DNA of 64,000 nucleotides from Catellatospora citrea (GTDB lineage Bacteria; Actinomycetota; Actinomycetes; Mycobacteriales; Micromonosporaceae). The stretch is from contig NZ_RAPR01000001.1 in assembly GCF_003610235.1 (NCBI RefSeq), positions 8,184,001 to 8,248,000 of the forward strand. The letters run 5' to 3'. How positions within the stretch are numbered: position 1 is the first letter of the stretch; the number at the start of each line of letters is the position of its first letter. The translations under genes were made by a program, and so were the position numbers. The notes below the pieces were generated by a model. It saw only the letters and a list, made by a program, of their open reading frames with translations. It was not told the DNA's origin and made no database searches. Shown here piece by piece: positions 33,085 to 39,603 of the stretch.

Positions 33085-33978
33085 GTGTCCGGTCGCCACC
33101 CCACCGCCGACGTCCGCGGCGTCATCGCTGCTCACCTGCCTGATCGCCGGATGCGTTCGGTGGTCGAGCTCGGCTCGGGCCTGGACAACGTGGCGTACGA
33201 GGTCGACGGTGAGCTGATCGTGCGGTTCAGCCGGGAGCCCGACCCCGTGGTGCGAGCCGCCCTGGTCGAACGAGAAGCGCGGCTGCTGGCCGCCGTCGCC
33301 GAGGTCTGCCCGCTGCCGGTGCCCGAACCCGTGTTCACGGCCCCGGAGCAGGGCTGCCTCGCGTACGCCAAACTTCCCGGTGTGCCGCTGGCGGAGCTGC
33401 CCCGACAGGGCTGGTCGGCGCACGGCACGTCGATCGCGGCGGTGCTGGGCGGGCTGCTCGACGCCCTGCACACCGCACCGGTCGACCGGTGGACGGGCCT
33501 GGTGGACGTCGACGACCGGCCGTTGGCCGAGTGGCTCGGGGAGGCCGCCGAGTACTACCGGTCCGTCGCCCGGCACGTGCCGGTGGCGCACCGCCGCGCG
33601 GTGGCGGCGTTCCTGGACACACCGCCGCCGGCTGCGGTTCGCGGTCTCGTGTTCTCCCACAACGACCTGGGCATCGAGCACGTGCTCGTCGACCCGGCCG
33701 GGTGGACGGTGACCGGCGTCATCGACTGGAGCGACGCCGCGCTGGTGGATCCGTCGTACGACTTCGGGCTGGTGTACCGGGACCTGGGCCCGGACGCGCT
33801 GCGGGCCGCCCTGGGCCGGTGCCGCAGGGACGCCGCCGACATCGCGGCGCTCGGCGAACGCGCGGTCTTCTACGCCCGGTGCAGCGTCTTCGAGGACCTG
33901 GCCTACGGCGTCGAGACGGGCCGGGACGGCTACGTCTCCCGGTGCCACGCCGCGTTGCGCTGGCTGTTCCCGGCGTAG
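33085..33978 (+). CDS. APH-family phosphotransferase
   Basis: A 297-residue APH-like kinase. The N-lobe shows a glycine-poor start (VVELGSGLDNVAYEVDGELIVRF) with VEREARLLAAVAEVCPLPVPEPV. The catalytic loop is LVFSHNDLGIEHVLVD (HND; the usual Asn is replaced by the E-H pattern), and the metal site is GVIDWSDAALVDPSYDFGLVYRDLG. These match macrolide 2'-phosphotransferase-like and homoserine-kinase-like proteins. The start GTG follows a TAGGGT box by five bases. It is one of three APH-fold genes in 15 kb, each with its own promoter. Substrates are unknown. Confidence 0.85.
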   Translation: MSGRHPTADVRGVIAAHLPDRRMRSVVELGSGLDNVAYEVDGELIVRFSREPDPVVRAALVEREARLLAAVAEVCPLPVPEPVFTAPEQGCLAYAKLPGVPLAELPRQGWSAHGTSIAAVLGGLLDALHTAPVDRWTGLVDVDDRPLAEWLGEAAEYYRSVARHVPVAHRRAVAAFLDTPPPAAVRGLVFSHNDLGIEHVLVDPAGWTVTGVIDWSDAALVDPSYDFGLVYRDLGPDALRAALGRCRRDAADIAALGERAVFYARCSVFEDLAYGVETGRDGYVSRCHAALRWLFPA

Positions 33979-34002
33979 CAGGTCAGCGACATGCTCCGTT
34001 AA

Positions 34003-34046
34003 GAAGGGCACCTTCCGCTACGCATGGCGATGGGAAGGTGCCCTTC
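34003..34046. repeat. Intergenic hairpin, GAAGGGCNCCTTC family
   Basis: Arms GAAGGGCACCTTCC (34003-34016) and GGAAGGTGCCCTTC (34033-34046) are perfect, with a 16-base loop. The loop, read on the other strand, is similar to that of 42971-43014 (CATCGCnnnGCGTAG). It sits between convergent genes (phosphotransferase and SGNH hydrolase) and can end both transcripts. Confidence 0.7.
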
Positions 34047-34051
34047 CTTTG

Positions 34052-35302
34052 TCACTGGAAGGTGAGGGTGCCGTTGGGGTTGCGGATGCAGGCGATGGTG
34101 CGGTTGGCGGTGGTGGCGGCGGCCGCGAGGCACTGGCCGAGGACGGCGTGGCCGGCGGCGTTCGGGTGCCAGGACTCCTGGCAGGTCTGGAAGTAGGTCA
34201 CGCAGGCGTTGGCCATGCGCTGGATGGCGATCTTGTCGTATCCGGACAGGCTGGTGATGTGCGTGCCGGTGGGGCCGTCCATCACGCGCACCGGGGTGGC
34301 CAGCGCGCCGGCCGGGCTGTTCGCGTTCTCGCAGAGCCGGGCGCCGTCGAAGGCGCGCTGCACGTTGAGGTAGACCAGGTCCGCGCCGGGGAACTCGGCG
34401 GTCAGGTTGGCGTGGGAGTTGCGCACCACCACGCCGAGGTTGGCCGAGAAGCGGTGGCCGGGGGCGAGGCTCGCGCGGTGGATCGGGCAGCCGGCCGCGT
34501 ACCGCTCGGCGCCCAGGTCGCGGAACTTGTCCCGGTCGTCCTGCCGGCCGTCCTGCTCGATGAACGAGGAGTACACGTCCGTGGGCAGCGGGTTGGTGTA
34601 GTCCTGGAACACGATGCGGTGCTGGCCGTCGGCGTCGATCTGGTCCAATGTGGTGATCAGCTGGCGGAGCGCGTTGGTGGTCTCCGTGGTGGCCGCGGCG
34701 ACCTCGGCCGCGCTGGCCAGGTCGGCGTCGGTGCACGGCTCCTGCGGCACCGGGCCGTTGATGTAGGCCCAGAACTCCCACCAGCCGGTCCACGCGTCGG
34801 CGATGAACCGGTTGGCGCACAGCGTCGCCACGTCGCCGAAGGTGAACGAGCTGTTGTTGGAGCCGAGGCCGACCAGCACCAGGTCGATGTCGTGGGTCTG
34901 CGCCACGGCCCGCAGCTGGTCGAGCTGCGCGGCGACCTGGCGGCCGCTGGTGCGGGTGTTCGACGCGGCGGCGATGTCGTGCGGCTGGCCGCCCGAGCAG
35001 GCCAGGTTGAACCGGGCGGAGATGCCCGACAGTGTGGCCTTGTTCAGCGACGCGTTGGCCGAACGGTGGCAGAAGTAGGCGTTGGCGTTCGCCCCCGACC
35101 AGCCGGGGAAGCCCTGGGCGACCCCGTTGACGTCGACGACGGTGGTGTACGCGCCTGCGCCTTCGCCGCTGATGAGGCTGTCACCGATGGCGACGGCCGC
35201 CGTGGGCAGGGCGGCCGTGGCGGGGGCGGCGGCTACCGCGAACGCGGCCCAGCCGAGCGCGACGGCGGCGGCGCCCGCCATCGCCTTGCGAAGTCTCAGC
35301 AC
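34052..35302 (-). CDS. Secreted SGNH/GDSL-family hydrolase
   Basis: A 416-residue exported esterase/lipase-like protein. The signal peptide runs through GAAAVALGWAAFAVAAAPATAA. Block I is VAIGDSLISGEGAG with the nucleophile Ser, block III is VGLGSNNSSFTFG with the Asn, and block V is ESWHPNAAGHAVLG with Asp replaced by a W-H-P context that still gives the catalytic His. Cysteines (YFCHRS, LACSGG, ANACVTYFQTC) suggest disulfides. It resembles secreted Streptomyces-type SGNH esterases. GTG 35302 has AGAGGAAG upstream. It is transcribed alone, opposite to hemC. Confidence 0.87.
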   Translation of the reverse strand: MLRLRKAMAGAAAVALGWAAFAVAAAPATAALPTAAVAIGDSLISGEGAGAYTTVVDVNGVAQGFPGWSGANANAYFCHRSANASLNKATLSGISARFNLACSGGQPHDIAAASNTRTSGRQVAAQLDQLRAVAQTHDIDLVLVGLGSNNSSFTFGDVATLCANRFIADAWTGWWEFWAYINGPVPQEPCTDADLASAAEVAAATTETTNALRQLITTLDQIDADGQHRIVFQDYTNPLPTDVYSSFIEQDGRQDDRDKFRDLGAERYAAGCPIHRASLAPGHRFSANLGVVVRNSHANLTAEFPGADLVYLNVQRAFDGARLCENANSPAGALATPVRVMDGPTGTHITSLSGYDKIAIQRMANACVTYFQTCQESWHPNAAGHAVLGQCLAAAATTANRTIACIRNPNGTLTFQ

Positions 35303-35451
35303 TGAGCTTCCTCTCCGAAGTGGAATGTGAGAACGGTTCGCGAGATCAGATCACGGTCGGCGAAGTACGTCAATGCCACCGTTAACGTTGGCGAAAACCT
35401 TCCGCACGACACGCCTGGATCGCTTCACGGCCTGTTCATGGCCGCTGGCCG

Positions 35452-35457
35452 TAGGGT
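35452..35457 (+). promoter_or_regulatory. -10 box TAGGGT for hemC
   Basis: TAGGGT is followed by exactly seven bases and GTG 35465, with no Shine-Dalgarno sequence. A leaderless hemC transcript is likely. Confidence 0.5.
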
Positions 35458-35464
35458 TCCTCAG

Positions 35465-36388
35465 GTGACGACGACCGTCCGCCTCGGCACCCGGGGCAGC
35501 ACCATGGCCCTGGCGCAGGCCCGCCACGTCGCCCGCGAGCTGGAGTCCGCGCACGCGGGCCTCGCGGTGCGGATCGTGCCCGTGTCCACCCACGGCGACC
35601 GCTGGACCGGCAGCCTCGCCACGGCGGGCGGCAAGGGCGCGTTCACCAGCGAGATCGACGCGCTGCTGCAGGCCGGCGACATCGACCTGGCGGTGCACTG
35701 CCTCAAGGACATCCCCGGCGACGTCGCACTGCCCGAAGGGATCTGCATCGCGGCCCACCTGCCGCGCGACGACCCCCGCGACGCGCTGATCAGCCGCGAC
35801 GGCCTGCGGCTCGACCAGCTCGCCCGCGACGCGGTCGTCGGCACCAGCGCGGTACGCCGCCAGGCGCAGCTCCAGCGGGCCCGCCCCGACCTGCGGGTCA
35901 AGCCGATCCGCGGCAACGTCGACAGCCGCATCGCGCGCCTGGACTCCGGCGACGTCGACGCCATCGTGGTCGCCGCGTGCGGGCTGCACCGCATCGGCCA
36001 GGCGCACCGCATCACCCAGCTGCTGGACGTCGAGCTGATGGGCCCGGCCGTCGGCGCGGGCACGATCGTGGTCACCACCCGGACGTCCGGGCAGGCGTAC
36101 ACCCTGGTCATGGCGTTGGACGAGCCGGACAGCCGGGATGCGAGCCTGGCCGAGCGGGCGCTGCTGCACCGGTTCGGGGCGAGCTGCAACAGCGCGGTCA
36201 GCGGGCACGCGAGCATCGAGCGGGACACGGTGACGCTGCGCGCCGCCGTCTACGCCCCGGAGGGCGACCGCATGCTGTCGACCGTCGTCGCGGGCGACCG
36301 CACGGTCGCGCCCCTGCTCGGTCGGCAGGCCGCCGACGAGCTGCTGGCCCTCGGCGCCCGCAAGCTGCTCGACCCCTACCTGCGCTGA
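35465..36388 (+). CDS. hemC: Hydroxymethylbilane synthase (porphobilinogen deaminase)-like
   Basis: This 307-residue enzyme family polymerises four porphobilinogens to hydroxymethylbilane in tetrapyrrole synthesis. It shows VRLGTRGSTMALAQA, AVHCLKDIPGDV (with the K-D pair that contacts the cofactor and intermediate), VVGTSAVRRQAQLQRARPDL, IRGNVDSRIARLDSGDVDAIVVAACGL, and the dipyrromethane-attachment Cys in HRFGASCNSAVSGHASI. Two motifs differ from the usual form: VHCLKDIP for VHSLKDLP and FGASCNSAVSG for LGGGCxxPxG. The gene stands alone, away from hemA/D, so it may be a second, divergent copy. GTG 35465 fits the conserved N-terminus and follows a TAGGGT box by seven bases. Confidence 0.88.
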   Translation: MTTTVRLGTRGSTMALAQARHVARELESAHAGLAVRIVPVSTHGDRWTGSLATAGGKGAFTSEIDALLQAGDIDLAVHCLKDIPGDVALPEGICIAAHLPRDDPRDALISRDGLRLDQLARDAVVGTSAVRRQAQLQRARPDLRVKPIRGNVDSRIARLDSGDVDAIVVAACGLHRIGQAHRITQLLDVELMGPAVGAGTIVVTTRTSGQAYTLVMALDEPDSRDASLAERALLHRFGASCNSAVSGHASIERDTVTLRAAVYAPEGDRMLSTVVAGDRTVAPLLGRQAADELLALGARKLLDPYLR

Positions 36389-36401
36389 CCGGCCGACCCC
36401 G

Positions 36402-36983
36402 TCAGCGCCGCTGCGGCGGAGGCGTCGGCAGGGCGGGCTCGCTGTCCGGGCCGGCTGCGGCCAGGCCCGACCGTGCCGCGATCAGCACGACGCTGTCGTC
36501 GAATGTCGACTCCGGCCCGATGACGTGTTCGCCGTCGACCCCGAGCAAGTCACGCTCGCGGTACCAGCCGCGCATCTGGTCGGGGGTGAAGTCGGTGACC
36601 TGCGGCCGGGTGCCATGGCGGCGCACCGTCTCGTCGAACGGGATGTCGAGGTAGAACGCGGAGCTGACACCGCGGTGTGCGGCCAGCAGCGCCCGCAGCA
36701 TGCCGCCGTACTTGGCCTCGTGGAGGATGCCCTCCAGTACCACGTGGTAGCCGTGGTCGAGCAGGTAGCGCACGGTGTGGTGGATGAAGTCCGGGGCCAG
36801 GCCGCCGGGGCCGTCCAGTTCACGCAGGATGATCCGGCGCAGGTGGTCCTGCTCGACCAGGGCGCAGCCGCGCCCGCACGCCAGCCGCACCTCCCGCGCG
36901 ATCGAGGACTTGCCGGAACCGGAGTTCCCCCTGATCACGACCAGGATCGTGGACGGAGTCCCGCAGCCGTGGGTGTCGCGCAC
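36402..36983 (-). CDS. P-loop kinase (zeta-toxin/AAA_33-like)
   Basis: A 193-residue nucleoside-triphosphate-binding protein. It has Walker A (VVIRGNSGSGKSSIARE, about 16-32), a VEQDHLRR substrate region, HHTVRYLLDHGYHVVLEGILHE (Walker-B-like strand), and a lid with FDETVRRHGTRPQVTDF. This is the layout of small AAA_33/adenylylsulfate-kinase-like kinases that phosphorylate small molecules. GTG 36983 is chosen; an in-frame GTG at 37040 would add 19 residues without homology. It is convergent with hemC (13 bases apart) and lies downstream of another phosphotransferase gene. Confidence 0.83.
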   Translation of the reverse strand: MRDTHGCGTPSTILVVIRGNSGSGKSSIAREVRLACGRGCALVEQDHLRRIILRELDGPGGLAPDFIHHTVRYLLDHGYHVVLEGILHEAKYGGMLRALLAAHRGVSSAFYLDIPFDETVRRHGTRPQVTDFTPDQMRGWYRERDLLGVDGEHVIGPESTFDDSVVLIAARSGLAAAGPDSEPALPTPPPQRR

Positions 36984-37077
36984 CGCCCGATGATGCCACC
37001 CCGACGGCCCACCGGTCGGCTGCCGTGGACCGTTTCCCACGTTCGGGTGCCAGGCCGTGCTCGCCGGGTGCCTGCGC

Positions 37078-37995
37078 TCAGGCTCCGGCCAGGGCGAGCC
37101 GGCGGTCGGCCTCCTCGGGCGACAGCCAGGCGACGCCGTCGAGGGCGAGCTTCTTGGCGTTGAACGCGTCGATCCACAGGCTCGCCGCCCAGGCCGCCTG
37201 CACCTGCTCGGCGCTCCAGCGGCAGTCGGCTGCCTGCTGGTAGGCCTCGACGAACGCCGCCGACTCGTCCAGCGTGGCCGGCCGGAGCACGACCCCGGTG
37301 GGCCAGCAGGCGGCGGCCAGGCCGACGAGCACCGGCTCCGGCGCGCTGATCACGCTGTCCCAGTCGTGCACCGCCCACGGCTGCCCGTCCCGCCAGCGAA
37401 GGTTGTGCGCGCCCCAGTCACCGTGCCCGACCACCGTCGGCCCGGCCGGACCGCGGCGCAGCCGACGGCGGACCCGCTCGCCGACCTCGTCCAGCCAGGC
37501 CGTGTCCGGCAGGGCGTTGAGGTCGGCGTCGCGGTCGTCGGCGGGCGGCCAGGTCCGGCCGAGCGTGTGGTCCCAGGCGGTCCACGGCGGGTGCGGCGCG
37601 AACATGTCCGCGGTCTGCGGCCGGGGCGCCTGCCGGACCAGGCGGGCGAGCAGCGCGGCGTACTGCGCGACGCCGTCGAGTGCCAGCAGGTCGCCACCCG
37701 GGACCAGCACCTCCGCGGTGGCGGCGTGCGCACCGAACGGCACCGGCCCGAGCAGCGGGCGCGGGCACGGGAACCCCGAGTGCCACAGTGCCTGCTGCAC
37801 GGCGGTGCACACGGCGAGCCGGGCCGCGGGCGGCCGTACCTTCACGACCACCTCGCGGTCGTCCTTGAGTCGTACGCCGACGACGGCCGACAGGTGCGCG
37901 GTGGTGAACAGGGTCTCCGAGACGCCGGAGCCCAGCCAGCGCAGGCACCACGCGTCGAGCTCGGTGTCGGTCGGGGCGGGCTGTGCGAGCGCCAT
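37078..37995 (-). CDS. APH-family aminoglycoside phosphotransferase-like kinase
   Basis: A 305-residue protein with a readable APH fold: VVVKVRPPAARLAV (N-lobe Lys), the catalytic loop TVVGHGDWGAHNLRW (HGDxxxxN), and the metal motif WAVHDWDSVISAPEPVLVGLAAA. The segment between lobes is Pro/Trp-rich (APHPPWTAWDHTLGRTWPP). ATG 37995 has a TAATCT box eight bases upstream on the - strand, with no Shine-Dalgarno. Unlike its two neighbours at 23140 and 33085 it has the full HGD-N motif, so it is the best candidate of the three for a true antibiotic kinase. This is only a possibility. Confidence 0.85.
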   Translation of the reverse strand: MALAQPAPTDTELDAWCLRWLGSGVSETLFTTAHLSAVVGVRLKDDREVVVKVRPPAARLAVCTAVQQALWHSGFPCPRPLLGPVPFGAHAATAEVLVPGGDLLALDGVAQYAALLARLVRQAPRPQTADMFAPHPPWTAWDHTLGRTWPPADDRDADLNALPDTAWLDEVGERVRRRLRRGPAGPTVVGHGDWGAHNLRWRDGQPWAVHDWDSVISAPEPVLVGLAAACWPTGVVLRPATLDESAAFVEAYQQAADCRWSAEQVQAAWAASLWIDAFNAKKLALDGVAWLSPEEADRRLALAGA

Positions 37996-38003
37996 GGCGC
38001 GGC

Positions 38004-38009
38004 AGATTA
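38004..38009 (-). promoter_or_regulatory. -10 box TAATCT for the phosphotransferase gene at 37995
   Basis: TAATCT on the - strand ends eight bases before ATG 37995. It lies in the 41-base gap after the GNAT gene, so the kinase has its own promoter. Confidence 0.4.
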
Positions 38010-38036
38010 GCACCAGCGGCGTCGCCGTGTCGTCCC

Positions 38037-38519
38037 TCAGGCGGTGACCTGCAGTCGCGCCACGACCTCGGTGTCCTCGGTCTCGCCGGTCTCGGTGAAG
38101 CCGAGGCCCGCGTAGCAGCGCCGGGCGGCGGTGTTGGCCGGCTCGTACGACAGCGCGAAGCTGCTGATCCCGTGCTCGGTGGACAGCAGGTCGAGCGCGG
38201 CGCGCACCGCGGCCCGGCCGTAGCCCCGGCCCTGCCGGGCGGCGTCGATGATGATCCCGCCGAGCCAGGCCGCCCCGTCGGCGGGGTCGACGGTCCACAT
38301 GAGGAAACCGACGACGTCGCCTTCGGTGTCGAGCACCGCCAGGGGCTGCCAGCCCGACTCGCCGTAGTGGCACAGCGCCAGGTAGTAGGCGGGCGCGGCG
38401 ACCCAGTCCGACTGCGACTCGGCGACGGTGAGTGCGGTGACGGCGCGCCAGTTGACGGCGTCGACGGGCGCCAGGCGGACGGGAACAGGCGTGACAGGGG
38501 CGGTCATGTCGGGCATCAT
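38037..38519 (-). CDS. GNAT-family N-acetyltransferase
   Basis: A 160-residue acetyl-CoA-dependent transferase. It has VVGFLMWTVDPADGAAWLGGIIIDAARQGRGYGRAAV, with the QGRGYG phosphate-binding loop of motif A, then LSYEPANTAARRCYAGLGFTETGETE, motif B with the A-x-R-x-Y-x-x-x-G-F ending. The arrangement resembles spermidine or ribosomal-protein acetyltransferases. Two adjacent ATGs (38519 and 38516) and one at 38507 are possible starts. It is monocistronic. Confidence 0.88.
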   Translation of the reverse strand: MMPDMTAPVTPVPVRLAPVDAVNWRAVTALTVAESQSDWVAAPAYYLALCHYGESGWQPLAVLDTEGDVVGFLMWTVDPADGAAWLGGIIIDAARQGRGYGRAAVRAALDLLSTEHGISSFALSYEPANTAARRCYAGLGFTETGETEDTEVVARLQVTA

Positions 38520-38682
38520 GCCAGGTCAGACGGGTGTCTATGGCTATGGGACCGGAGCGCGGAAATGCCGGACGTGATGGATTTCTGCGAGCACATCATT
38601 GCCGAGCTGACCGCCTGGCGTGCTCCGCACCGGCTGCGCCAACCCCGAAACCCCCACCAACCGCGAGGCCTGACGGCCCACC

Positions 38683-38753
38683 TTGCCGCAACTCTTAAAG
38701 ACTCGTGGCCTGCGAGCTGTGCCGAAGGCGCGGCTCTTTAAGAGTTGCGGCAA
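38683..38753. repeat. Intergenic hairpin, CGCAACTCTTAAAGA family
   Basis: Arms TTGCCGCAACTCTTAAAGA (38683-38701) and its perfect complement (38735-38753) enclose 33 bases. They share the CGCAACTCTTAAAGA core with the hairpin at 23011-23075. It lies 13 bases past the SRPBCC stop. The flanking stretch 38520-38682 holds a weak 59-codon open frame (ATG 38564, with GGAG upstream) that runs into the hairpin; I do not call it a gene. Confidence 0.65.
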
Positions 38754-38766
38754 TGGGGGGTGGGCG

Positions 38767-39171
38767 TCAGGCCGCGAGGACGGACTCGATGCGGCGGAGG
38801 AGGCCGGGCCAGCCGCGGGACATGCCCTCGAAGGCGGTGCGGCCCAGCGGGGAGTCGAGGTCCAGGCCCGCCTGCTCGAAGAACAGTCGGGTGCCGGTGC
38901 CCTCGGGCTCCAGGCGGAAGGTGATGGTGTTGTCCAATGTGCCGGTGGCGAAGCGGTAGCTCAGCAGCTTCTCGGGCTCGACCGCCAGCACCTCGCAGGG
39001 CTGCTGCCCCCAGTTGCCCATGTCGAGGGTGAAGCGGTGGCCGACGACGGGCCGCACGTCGCCCGCGGCCCACCACTTCGCGTGCAGCTCGGGATCGGTC
39101 AGTGCCTGCCACACCCGCGCGGGCGGGTGGCTGAGGAACTGGTCGCAGCGGATGACACCTGGTTCGGTCAC
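38767..39171 (-). CDS. SRPBCC/AHSA1-type polyketide-cyclase-like protein
   Basis: A 134-residue START-fold protein. It begins VIRCDQFLSHPPARVWQALTDPELHAKWWA, the AHSA1 start, then VGHRFTLDMGNWGQQPCEVLAVEPEKLLSYRFATG and TITFRLEPEGTGTRLFFEQAGLD, and a C-terminal helix GWPGLLRRIESVLAA. Such proteins bind a hydrophobic ligand. GTG 39171 overlaps the ArsR stop by four bases (GTGA), with GAGGAG upstream inside the ArsR gene. The two are translationally coupled, as is common for ArsR-SRPBCC pairs. Confidence 0.9.
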   Translation of the reverse strand: MTEPGVIRCDQFLSHPPARVWQALTDPELHAKWWAAGDVRPVVGHRFTLDMGNWGQQPCEVLAVEPEKLLSYRFATGTLDNTITFRLEPEGTGTRLFFEQAGLDLDSPLGRTAFEGMSRGWPGLLRRIESVLAA

Positions 39172-39479
39172 GAGAACTCCTCGTCGAGTACGTCGCGCAG
39201 CGACCTGAGCCGCTCGCGCCAGAAGTGTTCGTAGGGATGCAACCACTGCCCGACCTCGGCCAGGGGCTGCGCTTGCAGGTGGTAGTACCGGTGGCGGCCG
39301 CGCGGCTCCTCGCGCACCAGGCCCGCGCCGCGCAGCACCGACAGGTGCTCCGAGACCGCGGGCCGGCTGAGCGAGAACTGCCCGGCGAGCTCGCCGGCCG
39401 CGCGCGGGCCCTCGCGCAGCGAGTCGAGCAGCTGTCGGCGTACCGGATTGGCCAATGCGCTGAACACGTCAGTGATCAC
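39168..39479 (-). CDS. ArsR-family transcriptional regulator
   Basis: A 103-residue winged-helix repressor: VFSALANPVRRQLLDSLREGPRAAGELAGQFSLSRPAVSEHLSVLRGAGLVREEPRGRHRYYHLQ in outline, then a helix PLAEVGQWLHPYEHFWRERL. No metal-binding Cys pair (ELCVCDL) is present, so it is not an arsenic sensor; it belongs to the non-metal ArsR group linked to SRPBCC proteins. GTG 39479 starts the family homology and lies eight bases after a -10 TATCGT box, with a consensus -35. It is divergent from the GH3 gene. Confidence 0.9.
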   Translation of the reverse strand: MITDVFSALANPVRRQLLDSLREGPRAAGELAGQFSLSRPAVSEHLSVLRGAGLVREEPRGRHRYYHLQAQPLAEVGQWLHPYEHFWRERLRSLRDVLDEEFS

Positions 39480-39487
39480 GGTCGGTG

Positions 39488-39528
39488 ACGATACGTCGGA
39501 GAATCCCGACGTGTCAACTTTCTCCGAC
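39488..39528 (-). promoter_or_regulatory. ArsR promoter with overlapping operator
   Basis: On the - strand, TTGACA (complement of 39512-39517), an 18-base spacer and TATCGT (complement of 39488-39493) form a near-consensus promoter ending eight bases before GTG 39479. An inverted repeat GTCGGAGAA (39495-39503) / TTCTCCGAC (39520-39528) overlaps the spacer and -35. It is probably the site where ArsR represses its own gene. Confidence 0.65.
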
Positions 39529-39549
39529 ACGTCGCGGCCTTGACGGTGG

Positions 39550-39567
39550 TGGTTACGCGCGTAACCA
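39550..39567. promoter_or_regulatory. LacI-type operator, 18-bp perfect palindrome
   Basis: TGGTTACGCGCGTAACCA is a perfect palindrome with the central CG typical of LacI-family operators. It lies 36 bases before ATG 39604 of the GH3 gene, whose operon ends with a LacI regulator. Autoregulated repression of the glucosidase operon is the likely meaning. Confidence 0.75.
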
Positions 39568-39603
39568 TCACTGTTGGCCGGTGACCACGAGATGGGAGCG
39601 CTC

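Noticed and set aside
23140..37995. Antibiotic resistance island (three APH-like genes)
   Set aside because: The three genes are unrelated in neighbourhood, have separate promoters and differ in catalytic motifs; APH-fold kinases have many non-resistance roles.
38564..38743. Small open frame of 59 codons (MPDVMDFCEHIIAELTAW...)
   Set aside because: It has a weak GGAG, but it runs through the palindromic repeat and has no recognisable feature. Possibly a remnant.
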